This document shows, piece after piece, positions 15,999 to 24,394 of a stretch of DNA of 36,696 bases. The notes under the pieces were generated by a model. That model had not been told where the DNA came from. It worked only from the letters and a program-made list of their open reading frames with translations, and searched no databases. Position 1 is the first letter of the stretch; each line of letters starts with the position of its first letter. The position numbers were made by a program, and so were the translations under genes. Location of the stretch: the NCBI GenBank assembly GCA_910578365.1, contig CAJTRC010000014.1:1-36696 (forward strand), in the 5' to 3' direction. The DNA is from an uncultured Muribaculaceae bacterium (GTDB lineage Bacteria > Bacteroidota > Bacteroidia > Bacteroidales > Muribaculaceae).

Positions 15999-17187
15999 AC
16001 ATATAATACTGGGCATCACCGGGGGCATTGCGGCATACAAATCGGCAGTGCTGCTGCGCCTGCTTATAAAGGCGGGCGCCGAGGTACAGGTGGTAATCAC
16101 GCCCAACGGCAAGCAGTTCATAACTCCGGTAACACTGTCGGCCCTGAGCGGTAAGCCGGTGATATCGGAATTTTTCACCGCCAACACCGGCGAATGGCAC
16201 TCGCACGTCGACCTGGGTCTGTGGGCCGATGCCATGGTCATAGCCCCGGCTACAGCGTCGTCGATAGGCAAAATGGCCAATGGCGTGGCCGACAACATGC
16301 TCATAACCACCTATCTCTCGTCGAAATGCCCCGTGTTTGTGGCTCCGGCTATGGACCTCGACATGATGGCTCATCCATCCACAACCCGCAATCTGGAGCT
16401 GCTGCGCAACTACGGCAATCACATAATTGAGCCCGCTGAAGGCGAGCTGGCAAGCCACCTGGTAGGCAAAGGACGCATGGAAGAGCCCGAGAAGATAGCC
16501 GCGGTACTCGAAGCATACTTCGCCTGCCCACAGCCGCTCAAAGGACTTAAAGCCATGGTTACAGCCGGGCCTACCTACGAACGCATCGACCCGGTGCGCT
16601 TCATAGGCAACTTCTCAACCGGCAAGATGGGCTACGCCATAGCCGAATCGTTGCGACGCCAAGGCGCCGATGTGGTGCTGGTAAGCGGCCCCACCGCCCT
16701 GCCCGACCCCGCCGGCATACGCACCGTGCGGGTAGAATCGGCCTGCCAGATGCTTGAAGCATGCCGCAACGAATTCGACAGCTGCGATATAGCTGTCTGG
16801 ACAGCTGCCGTAGCCGACTATGCCCCCGCACATCCGGCCGACAGCAAAATAAAGCGCGAGAAAGCACAGTTCGACAGCATCGACCTGGTGATGAACCCCG
16901 ACATCGCAGCCACGTTCGGCAAATGCCGGCGCGACGGACAGACTCTGGTTGGCTTCGCACTCGAAACCGACCACGGCCCGGAAAACGCAGCCCGCAAGCT
17001 AAAGGCCAAGAACCTCGACATTGTGGTACTGAACTCCCTCAGCGACCCCGGTGCCGGATTCGGAACCGACACAAACAAAATCACCATCTTCGACCATCTC
17101 GGCCACTCGGCTGTATTCGGCCTGAAATCCAAAGCTGAGGTTGCCGACGACATTGTGAACTACATAGCAGAATACCGAAATAAGTAA
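15979..17187 (+). CDS. coaBC: Bifunctional phosphopantothenoylcysteine decarboxylase / phosphopantothenate-cysteine ligase
   Basis: Two consecutive steps of coenzyme A synthesis in one 402-residue protein. The N-terminal FMN-dependent CoaC domain shows GITGGIAAYK (12-21), the catalytic His76 in HSHVDLGLWAD, and VAPAMDLDM (121-129). The region equivalent to the E. coli ACGDxGxGRM loop reads ELASHLVGKGRMEEPE, putting Ser159 where the catalytic Cys is expected. The CoaB domain begins near residue 185: AGPTYERIDPVRFIGNFSTGKMGYA, then AAVADYAP and SKIKREK, the CTP and phosphopantothenate elements. The start overlaps the exonuclease gene by 20 bases; the stop abuts the GTG of the next gene. Confidence 0.96.
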   Translation: MSALAGKHIILGITGGIAAYKSAVLLRLLIKAGAEVQVVITPNGKQFITPVTLSALSGKPVISEFFTANTGEWHSHVDLGLWADAMVIAPATASSIGKMANGVADNMLITTYLSSKCPVFVAPAMDLDMMAHPSTTRNLELLRNYGNHIIEPAEGELASHLVGKGRMEEPEKIAAVLEAYFACPQPLKGLKAMVTAGPTYERIDPVRFIGNFSTGKMGYAIAESLRRQGADVVLVSGPTALPDPAGIRTVRVESACQMLEACRNEFDSCDIAVWTAAVADYAPAHPADSKIKREKAQFDSIDLVMNPDIAATFGKCRRDGQTLVGFALETDHGPENAARKLKAKNLDIVVLNSLSDPGAGFGTDTNKITIFDHLGHSAVFGLKSKAEVADDIVNYIAEYRNK

Positions 17188-18117
17188 GTGAAAACCTCTC
17201 TCATCATCCGCCGCGGTATAGCGGCAGCCGTATTCGGCTGCGCCCTGGCTTGCGTCGCTCCGGCGCACGCCCAGGAGCTTAACTGCACTGTGGAGGTAAA
17301 CTCCAGCCAGGTTTCAGGCACAAACAAATCGATGTTCGAAACCCTGCAGTCGGCAATAAACGACTACATGAACACCACCGTGTTTACCAACTCGCAGTTC
17401 GCGGCGAACGAAAAAATCGAATGTCGCCTGTTTTTCACCATCAAGGAAGTCGACAACGACAAACTCATCGGCGACCTTCAGGTGCAAAGCACGCGCCCCG
17501 TATACAACACTAACTACACCACCACCCTCATCAACTTCAAGGACAGCAAGATTGAATTCCAGTATCAGGAAGGCGAACCGCTGATTTTCAATATCCAGAG
17601 CATGGAGAGCCAGCTCACGGCCATACTCAACTTCTACGCCTACCTGATTCTGGCAGTAGACTTCGACAGTTTCTCTCCCAAGGGCGGCGAGCCATACTTC
17701 GACAGGCTCAAAATCATAGTACAGCAGGCACAGTCGTCGGGCGAAAGCGGATGGAAAGCCTTCGAGGACACCAAGAACCGCTCGGCAGTACTAAGCTCGT
17801 ACACCGAGCCGGCAACCTCCGGAATCCGCGAACTGACATACGACTACCATCGCAAAGGCCTCGACGAAATGAGCCTTAGCCCCGACAAAGGCCGCAAGGT
17901 AATCACCGAGTCGCTGGACAAGCTCGCCGCTATATTCAATGCCGCTCCTATGTCGGTGGCTTTGTCAATGTTCAAGGACGCCAAGCTCGACGAACTGGTG
18001 AACATCTACTCCAAAGCCCCGCAGGACGAGCGCCAGAAAGCCTACGACATACTTCAGCCAATATACCCCACCGAAAACCAGCGGCTGGAACAAATACGCA
18101 AAGGAAGCGAACAATGA
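17188..18117 (+). CDS. DUF4835 family exported protein
   Basis: 309-residue protein of a family restricted to Bacteroidota and consistently found between coaBC and recN. The GTG at 17188 abuts the coaBC stop and gives a convincing signal peptide (basic start KTSLIIRRG, hydrophobic core, cleavage after AHA with mature QELNCTV). The first mature residues, LNCTVEVNSSQV, and the later YLILAVDFDSFSPKGGEPYFD are typical of the family, and the protein is expected in the periplasm or at the outer membrane. No catalytic motif is visible; function is unknown, despite the company of DNA and CoA genes. The recN ATG overlaps its stop by four bases. Confidence 0.9.
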   Translation: MKTSLIIRRGIAAAVFGCALACVAPAHAQELNCTVEVNSSQVSGTNKSMFETLQSAINDYMNTTVFTNSQFAANEKIECRLFFTIKEVDNDKLIGDLQVQSTRPVYNTNYTTTLINFKDSKIEFQYQEGEPLIFNIQSMESQLTAILNFYAYLILAVDFDSFSPKGGEPYFDRLKIIVQQAQSSGESGWKAFEDTKNRSAVLSSYTEPATSGIRELTYDYHRKGLDEMSLSPDKGRKVITESLDKLAAIFNAAPMSVALSMFKDAKLDELVNIYSKAPQDERQKAYDILQPIYPTENQRLEQIRKGSEQ

Positions 18118-19778
18118 TTCAGACCCTCCACATAAGCAACTACGCGCTGATTACGCGCCTCGACATCACTTTCCACCCGGGATTCAACATCATCACCGGC
18201 GAAACAGGTGCCGGCAAATCGATAATACTCGGTGCACTGGGCCTGCTGCTGGGCGGGCGTGCCGACATGAAAGCGGTGCGTGACCCTGAACGCAAATCGA
18301 TAATCGAGGCCATATTCAGCATAGATGGCTTCGACGCGCTACGGGCACTACTGCAACGGAACGACATCGACGGAGCCGACGACCCGCAGTGCATACTTCG
18401 CCGCGAACTCACACCATCGGGCCGCTCGCGCGCCTTCATAAACGATACTCCGGTCAACCTGGCCCTGCTGCGCGATGCCGCCATACAGCTCGTGGACATA
18501 CACTCACAGCACCAGAATTTGCTTATTGCTGACCGCGAATATCAGCTCGGCATTATTGACTCGCTTGCCGACAACTCCGACCTGCGCCAACGCTACCGCC
18601 AGGCATACGCAGCCTATAAGGTGGCTCTACGCGAATTTTCACAGACCCGCGACATGCTCAACGGCAACCGCGAGGCTACGCAGCTGTGGCAATTCCAGCT
18701 CGAACAGCTGCAACAGGCACAGCTGCAGCCCGGCGAACAGGCCGACCTCGAAGCCGAACGCGAACTCCTGACCAACGTAGGCGACATAAAGGAAAACATA
18801 GTCGAGGCCCTCGACTCTCTTTCGTACAGCAACGACAACGTTCTCAGCGCACTGTCCTACGCCGTATCGCGCTGCCGCGCAGCAGCACCGCACTTCGACG
18901 GCGGCGACGCTCTGGTAGAGCGACTTGAGTCGGCTCGCATCGAAATACAGGATATCACAGAAAGCCTCGAAGCCAACAACGGAGGTCTGCACGCCGACCC
19001 CGACCGCCTAATCGAAGTGGAAGACCGCCTGAACCGCCTATATTCGCTCCAGAGTAGCTACCGCTGCGACACCGTGGAGCAGCTTATTGCGCTGCGCGAC
19101 GACCTGGCCGCACGCCTGGAGGCCATTGACAATTCCGACGAAGTGCTGCACGAACTCGAAAACAAGGCGCGCCGTGCAAAAAAGGAAGCCATGCTGCTGG
19201 CACAGGAATTATCGAACTCTCGCCGCAGCCATGCCGCACTGTTTGCAGCTCGCCTCAAAGAGCGCGCCACACCCATGGGCATGCAGAATCTGCGCTGCGA
19301 AATAAGCATGAGCACCGGCAAACTCACCCCCGACGGCATCGACGTAGTTGAATTCCTGTTCGCCTTCAACAAAAACCAGACCCTGCGCCCCGTGGCCGGT
19401 ACCGCCTCAGGTGGCGAAATAAGCCGCCTGATGCTATCCATCAAGTCGATTACCGCCGAGAGCATGCACCTGCCCACCATAATATTCGACGAAGTCGACA
19501 CCGGTGTGTCGGGCGAAGTAGCCACACGCATGGCCGACATGATGAAGGACATATCGGACAACATACAGGTGATTACAATCACTCACCTGCCCGCCGTAGC
19601 CGCACGCGGCGACGTACAATTCAAAGTCTACAAACAGGACGACGAGGACTCCACATTTACCCGCATACGCCGTCTGGGCGATGCCGAGCGAATCGAGGAA
19701 ATCGCCGCCATGATAAGCGGCGACAACGCCGACGAGGCCGCCCGCGTGACTGCCGCCAAACTTTTAGGCTTCAAATAA
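18114..19778 (+). CDS. recN: DNA repair protein RecN
   Basis: SMC-like ATPase acting early in double-strand-break repair. The 554-residue product has Walker A GETGAGKSIILG (29-40) and a central long coiled coil (about 150-360, rich in Gln, Leu and Glu). The C-terminal half-head has SGGEISRLMLSIKS (signature) and IIFDEVDTGVSGEVA (Walker B and D-loop), then ITHLPAVAARGD. Translationally coupled to the DUF4835 gene by an ATGA overlap, it ends the dnaN operon and converges on menE across a 70-base gap with a small hairpin. Confidence 0.97.
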   Translation: MIQTLHISNYALITRLDITFHPGFNIITGETGAGKSIILGALGLLLGGRADMKAVRDPERKSIIEAIFSIDGFDALRALLQRNDIDGADDPQCILRRELTPSGRSRAFINDTPVNLALLRDAAIQLVDIHSQHQNLLIADREYQLGIIDSLADNSDLRQRYRQAYAAYKVALREFSQTRDMLNGNREATQLWQFQLEQLQQAQLQPGEQADLEAERELLTNVGDIKENIVEALDSLSYSNDNVLSALSYAVSRCRAAAPHFDGGDALVERLESARIEIQDITESLEANNGGLHADPDRLIEVEDRLNRLYSLQSSYRCDTVEQLIALRDDLAARLEAIDNSDEVLHELENKARRAKKEAMLLAQELSNSRRSHAALFAARLKERATPMGMQNLRCEISMSTGKLTPDGIDVVEFLFAFNKNQTLRPVAGTASGGEISRLMLSIKSITAESMHLPTIIFDEVDTGVSGEVATRMADMMKDISDNIQVITITHLPAVAARGDVQFKVYKQDDEDSTFTRIRRLGDAERIEEIAAMISGDNADEAARVTAAKLLGFK

Positions 19779-19786
19779 CTTGATCA

Positions 19787-19803
19787 TACATCATTGTGAT
19801 GTA
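19787..19803. terminator. Small hairpin between convergent recN and menE
   Basis: A perfect 7-bp inverted repeat, TACATCA (19787-19793) and TGATGTA (19797-19803) with a three-base loop, lies in the only gap between the two operons. It has no T-run on either side, so a termination role is uncertain. Confidence 0.3.
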
Positions 19804-19848
19804 GCCGGTTTGGTTATAGTTATCCATACTTAGCCAATGCGGTTTCAA

Positions 19849-20772
19849 CTACACACGGCGGATTTTGCCGTTGGCGGTACGTGGCAGTGCCGGCACGCAG
19901 TATATCCGTTGGGGCTTGCGGCGCCCGAGGCCGAGCGAATCGATGGCTTGCTGAATCAATGGCAACATGTTGTGCGGAGCTTCGGCTACCAGCACAGGCA
20001 CTTCGCCCCATTTGTCGTCCGGCTCGGCCTTGATATAGAACGGTACTTTAAGCACGGCCTGCAGACAGCACTCGAGTTCTTCAGCCATAATCTTTATCCC
20101 GCCGGAGTTAATTGCATTGTCAGCGCGGCCGAGCCAACGGAAACGACCGTTGTCGAGCAGTTCGACCACGTCGTTGGTCTGTAATGTGCCGAACGACATG
20201 CTGCCGGCTGTAATGCGCAGACAATCGCGGCTGTCGATACTGAAACTGATACCCGGCATGGCGCTGTATATGCCCTGAGGGTCGAGGGCGTCGGCCAGGG
20301 CCACATGGCTGCATGTTTCGGTCATGCCATAGGTGCAGAAAGCGGCGAATGGCATGCCTGCGAGCATGCTCCGGCGTGTATTGTCAAGACGGGCACCGCC
20401 TATGATTACATTTCGGATACGATGTGCGTTGGCATCGGATACTATGCTGTCGACCTGCGACGGCACTATTGCCAGGAGGTCGACCGGTTCGTTGAGTTCT
20501 ATGCGATTGCTTACCGGCAGTTCAATCAGCCGGCATCCGGCCTCAAAGGCGCGTACAGCCATCATTTTGCCGGCTATATAGTCCATCGACAGCGGTATGG
20601 CCAGCACGGAGTCCGGTTTAATACCGAAGCGACTGTTTGTGGCGCGTGCCGACAGGCGCATATCAGCTTTTAACAGCCGTATTTCCTTTGGTGTGCCGGT
20701 ACTGCCCGAGGTATGGGCTACAATGTATGGCTCAGGCGAAAGCCATTGACGGCGAAATTCATCGAGTGTCAT
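19849..20772 (-). CDS. menE: O-succinylbenzoate-CoA ligase (short form)
   Basis: Adenylate-forming enzyme that activates o-succinylbenzoate to its CoA thioester in menaquinone synthesis. At 307 residues it is far shorter than the roughly 450-residue enzyme of E. coli: the ATP loop TSGSTGTPKE begins at residue 21, so the N-terminal subdomain preceding it is missing. Core motifs are otherwise complete: TYGMTETCSHVA, FRWLGRADNAINSGG and the C-terminal PRTANGKIRRV with the catalytic Lys. Short forms occur in Bacteroidota, so this is probably functional rather than truncated. Assignment to menE instead of another acyl-CoA ligase rests on the menB-menC neighbourhood; its ATG overlaps the menC stop by four bases. 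Confidence 0.88.
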   Translation of the reverse strand: MTLDEFRRQWLSPEPYIVAHTSGSTGTPKEIRLLKADMRLSARATNSRFGIKPDSVLAIPLSMDYIAGKMMAVRAFEAGCRLIELPVSNRIELNEPVDLLAIVPSQVDSIVSDANAHRIRNVIIGGARLDNTRRSMLAGMPFAAFCTYGMTETCSHVALADALDPQGIYSAMPGISFSIDSRDCLRITAGSMSFGTLQTNDVVELLDNGRFRWLGRADNAINSGGIKIMAEELECCLQAVLKVPFYIKAEPDDKWGEVPVLVAEAPHNMLPLIQQAIDSLGLGRRKPQRIYCVPALPRTANGKIRRV

Positions 20773-21791
20773 TGCCAGTGCAGCGAGTCAAGCAGGTTAT
20801 AGTCGAATTGCATGGGTCCGCCATAGAGTGCGGCGTCGTGCATATTCAGGCACGAGCCTATGTTGTCGGTGTAAATCTGTCCGGTGCCAAGCCCTTGCGG
20901 TATGTCGAGCGGATATTGACTGACGAATGCGGCCAGGTAATAAAGTCCGATGCTGCTTTCAAGAGCCGATGTCAGCCACCAGCCTATACCTTCCTGCAGT
21001 GCCAGACTGCGCCAGCTGTCGGATTCCTTGAGGCCTCCGCAAAGTGTAGGTTTAAGAATAATGTATGCCGGACGTATCTGACGCAACATCGCCAGCTTCT
21101 CGGCATCGCTGCGCAGGCCTATGAGGTCTTCGTCGAGAGCGATGTCAATAGGCGATGTGCGGCACAGTTCGGCCATGAGTCCGTACTGTCCCTGGCGTAC
21201 CGGCTGCTCTATGGAGTGTATGCCGAACTGTGATAGGCGCTCCAGGCGTTCGGCCGCGTTTTCGGGTGTGAAGCTGCCGTTGGCGTCGAGCCGTATTTCG
21301 AGTTCGTCGGGGGTGAATTGCCGGCGAACTGCACGGATGAGGTTGAGTTCGTCGTCGAAGTCTATGCCTCCGATTTTCAGTTTCAGCACCTTGAATCCCT
21401 GTTGCAGCTTGGCGGCTATGGCCTGCCGCATGGTGTGCTTGTCGGCCATCCATATCAGGCCGTTGATTGCAATACCGCTGTGGCCGCGTGTCCATGTATT
21501 GTCGGGCAGTGGCATGTTCAGCATGTCGGCGGCGCATCGCACTGCCGAGGATGTCACGCTGCCGTACGGCAGCGTGCCGTCGCAGTATGCCTTAAGCTGG
21601 GCAAGAAAATCGGCCCGCGATTCCGGAGCCAGCGACTCGAAAAAGTTGGCTTCGGCATAACGCCGGCCTGACGGCATGGAGGCATCGGGGCGGCGCAACA
21701 GGAATGTGCTGCGCCGTTGCATGACCTCACGCGAGGTACGTGCCGTAAAACCGAATGTAAGCGGGTATTCGGTCCACTCGGTAGCCGCCAT
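20769..21791 (-). CDS. menC: o-Succinylbenzoate synthase
   Basis: Enolase-superfamily dehydratase making o-succinylbenzoate from SHCHC. The 340-residue product has the family catalytic set: KLKIGG with Lys pair near 137-139, metal ligands Asp169 (RLDANGSF), Glu195 (IEQP) and Asp220 (ALDEDL), and the second catalytic Lys247 in ILKPTLCGG. Start and stop are coupled to menB (TGATG, one shared base) and menE (ATGA). Some enolase-superfamily members are dipeptide epimerases, but the operon decides for menC. Confidence 0.94.
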   Translation of the reverse strand: MAATEWTEYPLTFGFTARTSREVMQRRSTFLLRRPDASMPSGRRYAEANFFESLAPESRADFLAQLKAYCDGTLPYGSVTSSAVRCAADMLNMPLPDNTWTRGHSGIAINGLIWMADKHTMRQAIAAKLQQGFKVLKLKIGGIDFDDELNLIRAVRRQFTPDELEIRLDANGSFTPENAAERLERLSQFGIHSIEQPVRQGQYGLMAELCRTSPIDIALDEDLIGLRSDAEKLAMLRQIRPAYIILKPTLCGGLKESDSWRSLALQEGIGWWLTSALESSIGLYYLAAFVSQYPLDIPQGLGTGQIYTDNIGSCLNMHDAALYGGPMQFDYNLLDSLHWQ

Positions 21792-22618
21792 CAGCCGGGG
21801 AACTGGGGAAAACTGTCGAAGTCGGGGTCACGTTTTTCAAGGAATGCGTTTTTGCCTTCCTGTGCCTCGTCCATAAGGTAATACATCAGAGTGGCGTCGC
21901 CTGCAAACTCCATAAGGCCGTGCTGGCCGTCGAGTTCGGCATTGAGAGCACGCTTAATCATACGTATGGCAAAGGGCGAGCGCTTCATTATTGTTTCGCA
22001 CCACTCCACTACCTCGTCTTCGAGGCGTTCCAGGGGCACCACCTTGTTTATCATTCCCATCTCGAGTGCTTCGGCGGCAGTGTACTGGCGGCAGAGGAAC
22101 CATATCTCGCGGGCTTTCTTCTGGCCTACGCAGCGGGCCAGATACGACGAACCGAAACCGGCGTCGAACGAACCGACCTTGGGGCCAGTCTGGCCGAATC
22201 GGGCGTTTTCCGAGGCTATGGAGAGGTCGCATACCACATTGAGCACGTTGCCTCCGCCTATGGCATATCCGTTGACCATGGCGATTACAGGCTTGGTAAG
22301 CGAACGTATGGCTTTATGAAGGTCGAGAACGTTAAGGCGGGGAGTGCCGTCGGCATCACGGTATCCGCCGCGGGCCTTGTAGTTCTGGTCACCGCCGGAG
22401 CAGAATGCCTTGTCGCCTGCGCCGGTCAGAACCACGACTTTTATTTCCGAGTGGTCGCGGCAATATGCCATGGCGTCGAGCATCTGGGCGTTGGTCTGCG
22501 GACGGAAGGCGTTGTACACCTCCGGGCGGTTGATGGTTATACGGGCTATGCCGTTATAGAAGTCGAAAAGTATGTCGGAGTACTCTTTCAGGGGAGTCCA
22601 TTCGCGTTTTTGTGCCAT
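21791..22618 (-). CDS. menB: 1,4-Dihydroxy-2-naphthoyl-CoA synthase
   Basis: Crotonase-fold enzyme closing the naphthoquinone ring in menaquinone synthesis. The 275-residue protein opens MAQKREWTPLKEYSDILF and includes ITINRPEVYNAFRP, GAGDKAFCSGGDQ (oxyanion loop), GYAIGGGNVLNVVCDLSIAS, QTGPKVGSFDAGFGSSYLAR and the C-terminal EGKNAFLEKRDPDF, all characteristic of MenB rather than of general enoyl-CoA hydratases. The ATG at 22618 is used; an in-frame TTG two codons earlier is less likely. It is the first gene of menBCE and has its own promoter. Confidence 0.97.
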   Translation of the reverse strand: MAQKREWTPLKEYSDILFDFYNGIARITINRPEVYNAFRPQTNAQMLDAMAYCRDHSEIKVVVLTGAGDKAFCSGGDQNYKARGGYRDADGTPRLNVLDLHKAIRSLTKPVIAMVNGYAIGGGNVLNVVCDLSIASENARFGQTGPKVGSFDAGFGSSYLARCVGQKKAREIWFLCRQYTAAEALEMGMINKVVPLERLEDEVVEWCETIMKRSPFAIRMIKRALNAELDGQHGLMEFAGDATLMYYLMDEAQEGKNAFLEKRDPDFDSFPQFPG

Positions 22619-22647
22619 AAACAAGCTCTATTTTTTAATTACAGGCA

Positions 22648-22655
22648 CAAAGTTA
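22648..22655 (-). promoter_or_regulatory. -7 element of the menBCE operon
   Basis: The minus strand reads TAACTTTG, an exact -7 consensus, 29 bases before the menB ATG and within the 55-base gap after the channel gene. It makes menBCE independent of the channel gene. No strong -33 match is seen. Confidence 0.65.
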
Positions 22656-22673
22656 CAAATTTTTCTTTAAAAA

Positions 22674-23375
22674 TTACTGTTGCTCGCCCGACGATGTGCC
22701 GGCCACGGCATCGGCTATATAGACCGTAAACACCGGGAAGAGTATCAGGCCTCCGCCGGAGAGTATCACCGACAGCACCCGCCCCACGGTGGTATACTCG
22801 TTGATATAGCAGCCGGCCGTGGTCATGTTCATCACCGACCACCATAGCGCCTGCCAGTAGCTGGTGAGGTCGGGGTTCACGCTGTGCTCCTCGACATAGA
22901 ACATCATGCTCGAGAAGTACACAATTGTCAGCAGCAGTATTATGTAGCATGTAAACATGTCGGTGACCTTGCTGCGGCTCAGGGTACCTGTGATGAGCGC
23001 CAACACATATGCGGCCCGCAACATGGGCACTACCCGCATTACGAAGCGCAGCTCGCCCTCGATTGCCCAGCCCATATAGTCGAATATGTTGACATATGGT
23101 ATACATATAATAAAGAAGAATGTATGGGCGGCGATATAGCCCCATTTTTTCGGCGACATAAAGAATTCAACTGCAATATCCACAAGAAAGAGCATGCAAA
23201 TCCAGAACTGCGCTTTCAGATATGTGGGGTCGCCCAGAAAGGATACATTGCGGAATGTATCGAAGCTAATCAGCAGCACAAGGGTGATGGCGCCGGCTAT
23301 GACCAGCACGTGCAACAACAGCAGAGAGAGGTTCTGCTTCTTGCCCAGCGAGGGGGGTGTCTTGAGTCGAAGCAT
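22674..23375 (-). CDS. Six-helix voltage-gated-type ion channel with atypical filter
   Basis: 233-residue inner-membrane protein with the layout of a voltage-gated cation channel: about six hydrophobic helices, an S4-like segment (around 108-130) with Arg110, Arg114 and Arg120, then a pore helix and filter (YWQALWWSVMNMTTAGCYI, 173-191) and a final helix rich in small and hydrophobic residues. The filter position reads TTAGC instead of the potassium consensus TVGYG, so ion selectivity is uncertain. The ATG at 23375 is preferred to a TTG nine codons upstream. There is no cytoplasmic RCK or nucleotide-binding domain; the C-terminus ends about ten residues after the last helix. It is probably not co-regulated with menBCE downstream. 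Confidence 0.82.
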   Translation of the reverse strand: MLRLKTPPSLGKKQNLSLLLLHVLVIAGAITLVLLISFDTFRNVSFLGDPTYLKAQFWICMLFLVDIAVEFFMSPKKWGYIAAHTFFFIICIPYVNIFDYMGWAIEGELRFVMRVVPMLRAAYVLALITGTLSRSKVTDMFTCYIILLLTIVYFSSMMFYVEEHSVNPDLTSYWQALWWSVMNMTTAGCYINEYTTVGRVLSVILSGGGLILFPVFTVYIADAVAGTSSGEQQ

Positions 23376-23435
23376 TGTGATATTATTTTTATTTTCTAAC
23401 AAGCGATGCAGTACATACGTTCGGAAAAATTTTAG

Positions 23436-23443
23436 TAATTTTG
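23436..23443 (+). promoter_or_regulatory. -7 element of the DMT transporter gene
   Basis: TAATTTTG followed by CA matches the -7 consensus and ends 15 bases before the ATG at 23459, predicting a leader of only about ten bases. No TTTG -33 at 20-base spacing. Confidence 0.55.
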
Positions 23444-23458
23444 CAAAAAATTTCGACT

Positions 23459-24334
23459 ATGTGGATTGCTTTAGCGTTGCTGTCTGCTCTGTGCCTTGGT
23501 TTCTATGATGTGTTCAAGAAGCTGTCGGTGCGGGGCAACGATGTACTTATGGTGCTTATGCTCAACACTGTGTTCGGCGCCGTGCTGATGCTTCCGGTAA
23601 TAGCCGGTGCGGTTTACGCCGGCAACTACGGATTCGGCAACTCGGTATACGGCCACCTGATGATACTTGGCAAATCGGCCATAGTGCTGTGCTCGTGGCT
23701 GCTGGGCTACTTCGCCATCAAACACCTGCCTATGACCGTACAGGGGCCTATCAACGCCTCGCGGCCCGTGCTGGTGCTGGTCGGCGCCATGCTACTATAC
23801 GGCGAGTGGCTCAACCAGCTTCAGTGGGCAGGTGTAATTATAGGCTTTGTGTCACTGCTGCTGATTTCGCGAACCGGCATGCGTGAGCAATCGGGCAAAG
23901 GTGCAGGCAAGTGGATACTGATGAGTGTGGGAGCCACGATGTTCGGCGCCGTCAGCGGTCTGTACGACAAATTTCTGCTCAGCCGCTACGAGCCTCTCGA
24001 CGTGCAGAGCTGGTACTCGCTGTACCAGTGCGTGATTATGGTTGCCGTAATATCGGTAATACGCGGACGCGGCAACGCCGCAGCCTCCTTCAACTGGCGA
24101 TGGAGCATACCATGCATAGCGGTGTTCCTGACCGCCGCCGACCTGTTCTACTTTTACGCACTGTCGTTGCCCGGAGCCATGATTGGCATAGTGTCGATGA
24201 TGCGGCGCGGCAGCGTAGTCATAAGTTTTCTGTACGGTGTAATGGCTCTACACGAAAAGAACATAGGCCCAAAACTCATCGACCTGGGTCTGCTGCTGGT
24301 AAGCCTTACACTGCTGGTACTGGGGTCGGACTGA
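23459..24334 (+). CDS. EamA/DMT-superfamily transporter
   Basis: 291-residue integral membrane protein with about ten hydrophobic helices in two repeats, as in EamA-type drug/metabolite transporters. The first repeat ends around LVLVGAMLLYGEWLNQLQWAGVIIGFVSLLLISRTG; the second runs from GKWILMSVGATMFGAVSGLYDKFLL to the end (LGLLLVSLTLLVLGSD). The ATG at 23459 directly starts the first membrane helix. Substrate is unknown: this superfamily exports amino acids, nucleotides and other metabolites. It is followed by the pyrK promoter, so it appears to be a single-gene unit. Confidence 0.88.
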   Translation: MWIALALLSALCLGFYDVFKKLSVRGNDVLMVLMLNTVFGAVLMLPVIAGAVYAGNYGFGNSVYGHLMILGKSAIVLCSWLLGYFAIKHLPMTVQGPINASRPVLVLVGAMLLYGEWLNQLQWAGVIIGFVSLLLISRTGMREQSGKGAGKWILMSVGATMFGAVSGLYDKFLLSRYEPLDVQSWYSLYQCVIMVAVISVIRGRGNAAASFNWRWSIPCIAVFLTAADLFYFYALSLPGAMIGIVSMMRRGSVVISFLYGVMALHEKNIGPKLIDLGLLLVSLTLLVLGSD

Positions 24335-24342
24335 CCAGCCGA

Positions 24343-24374
24343 TTTGCATAAACCGGGATTTATCGCTATCTTTG
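24343..24374 (+). promoter_or_regulatory. Promoter of pyrKD
   Basis: TTTG at 24343-24346, exactly 20 bases, then TATCTTTG at 24367-24374: a full match to the Bacteroidota promoter. The pyrK ATG is 20 bases downstream, leaving little room for leader regulation. Confidence 0.8.
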
Positions 24375-24394
24375 TGAAACTATACTCTAACGAC

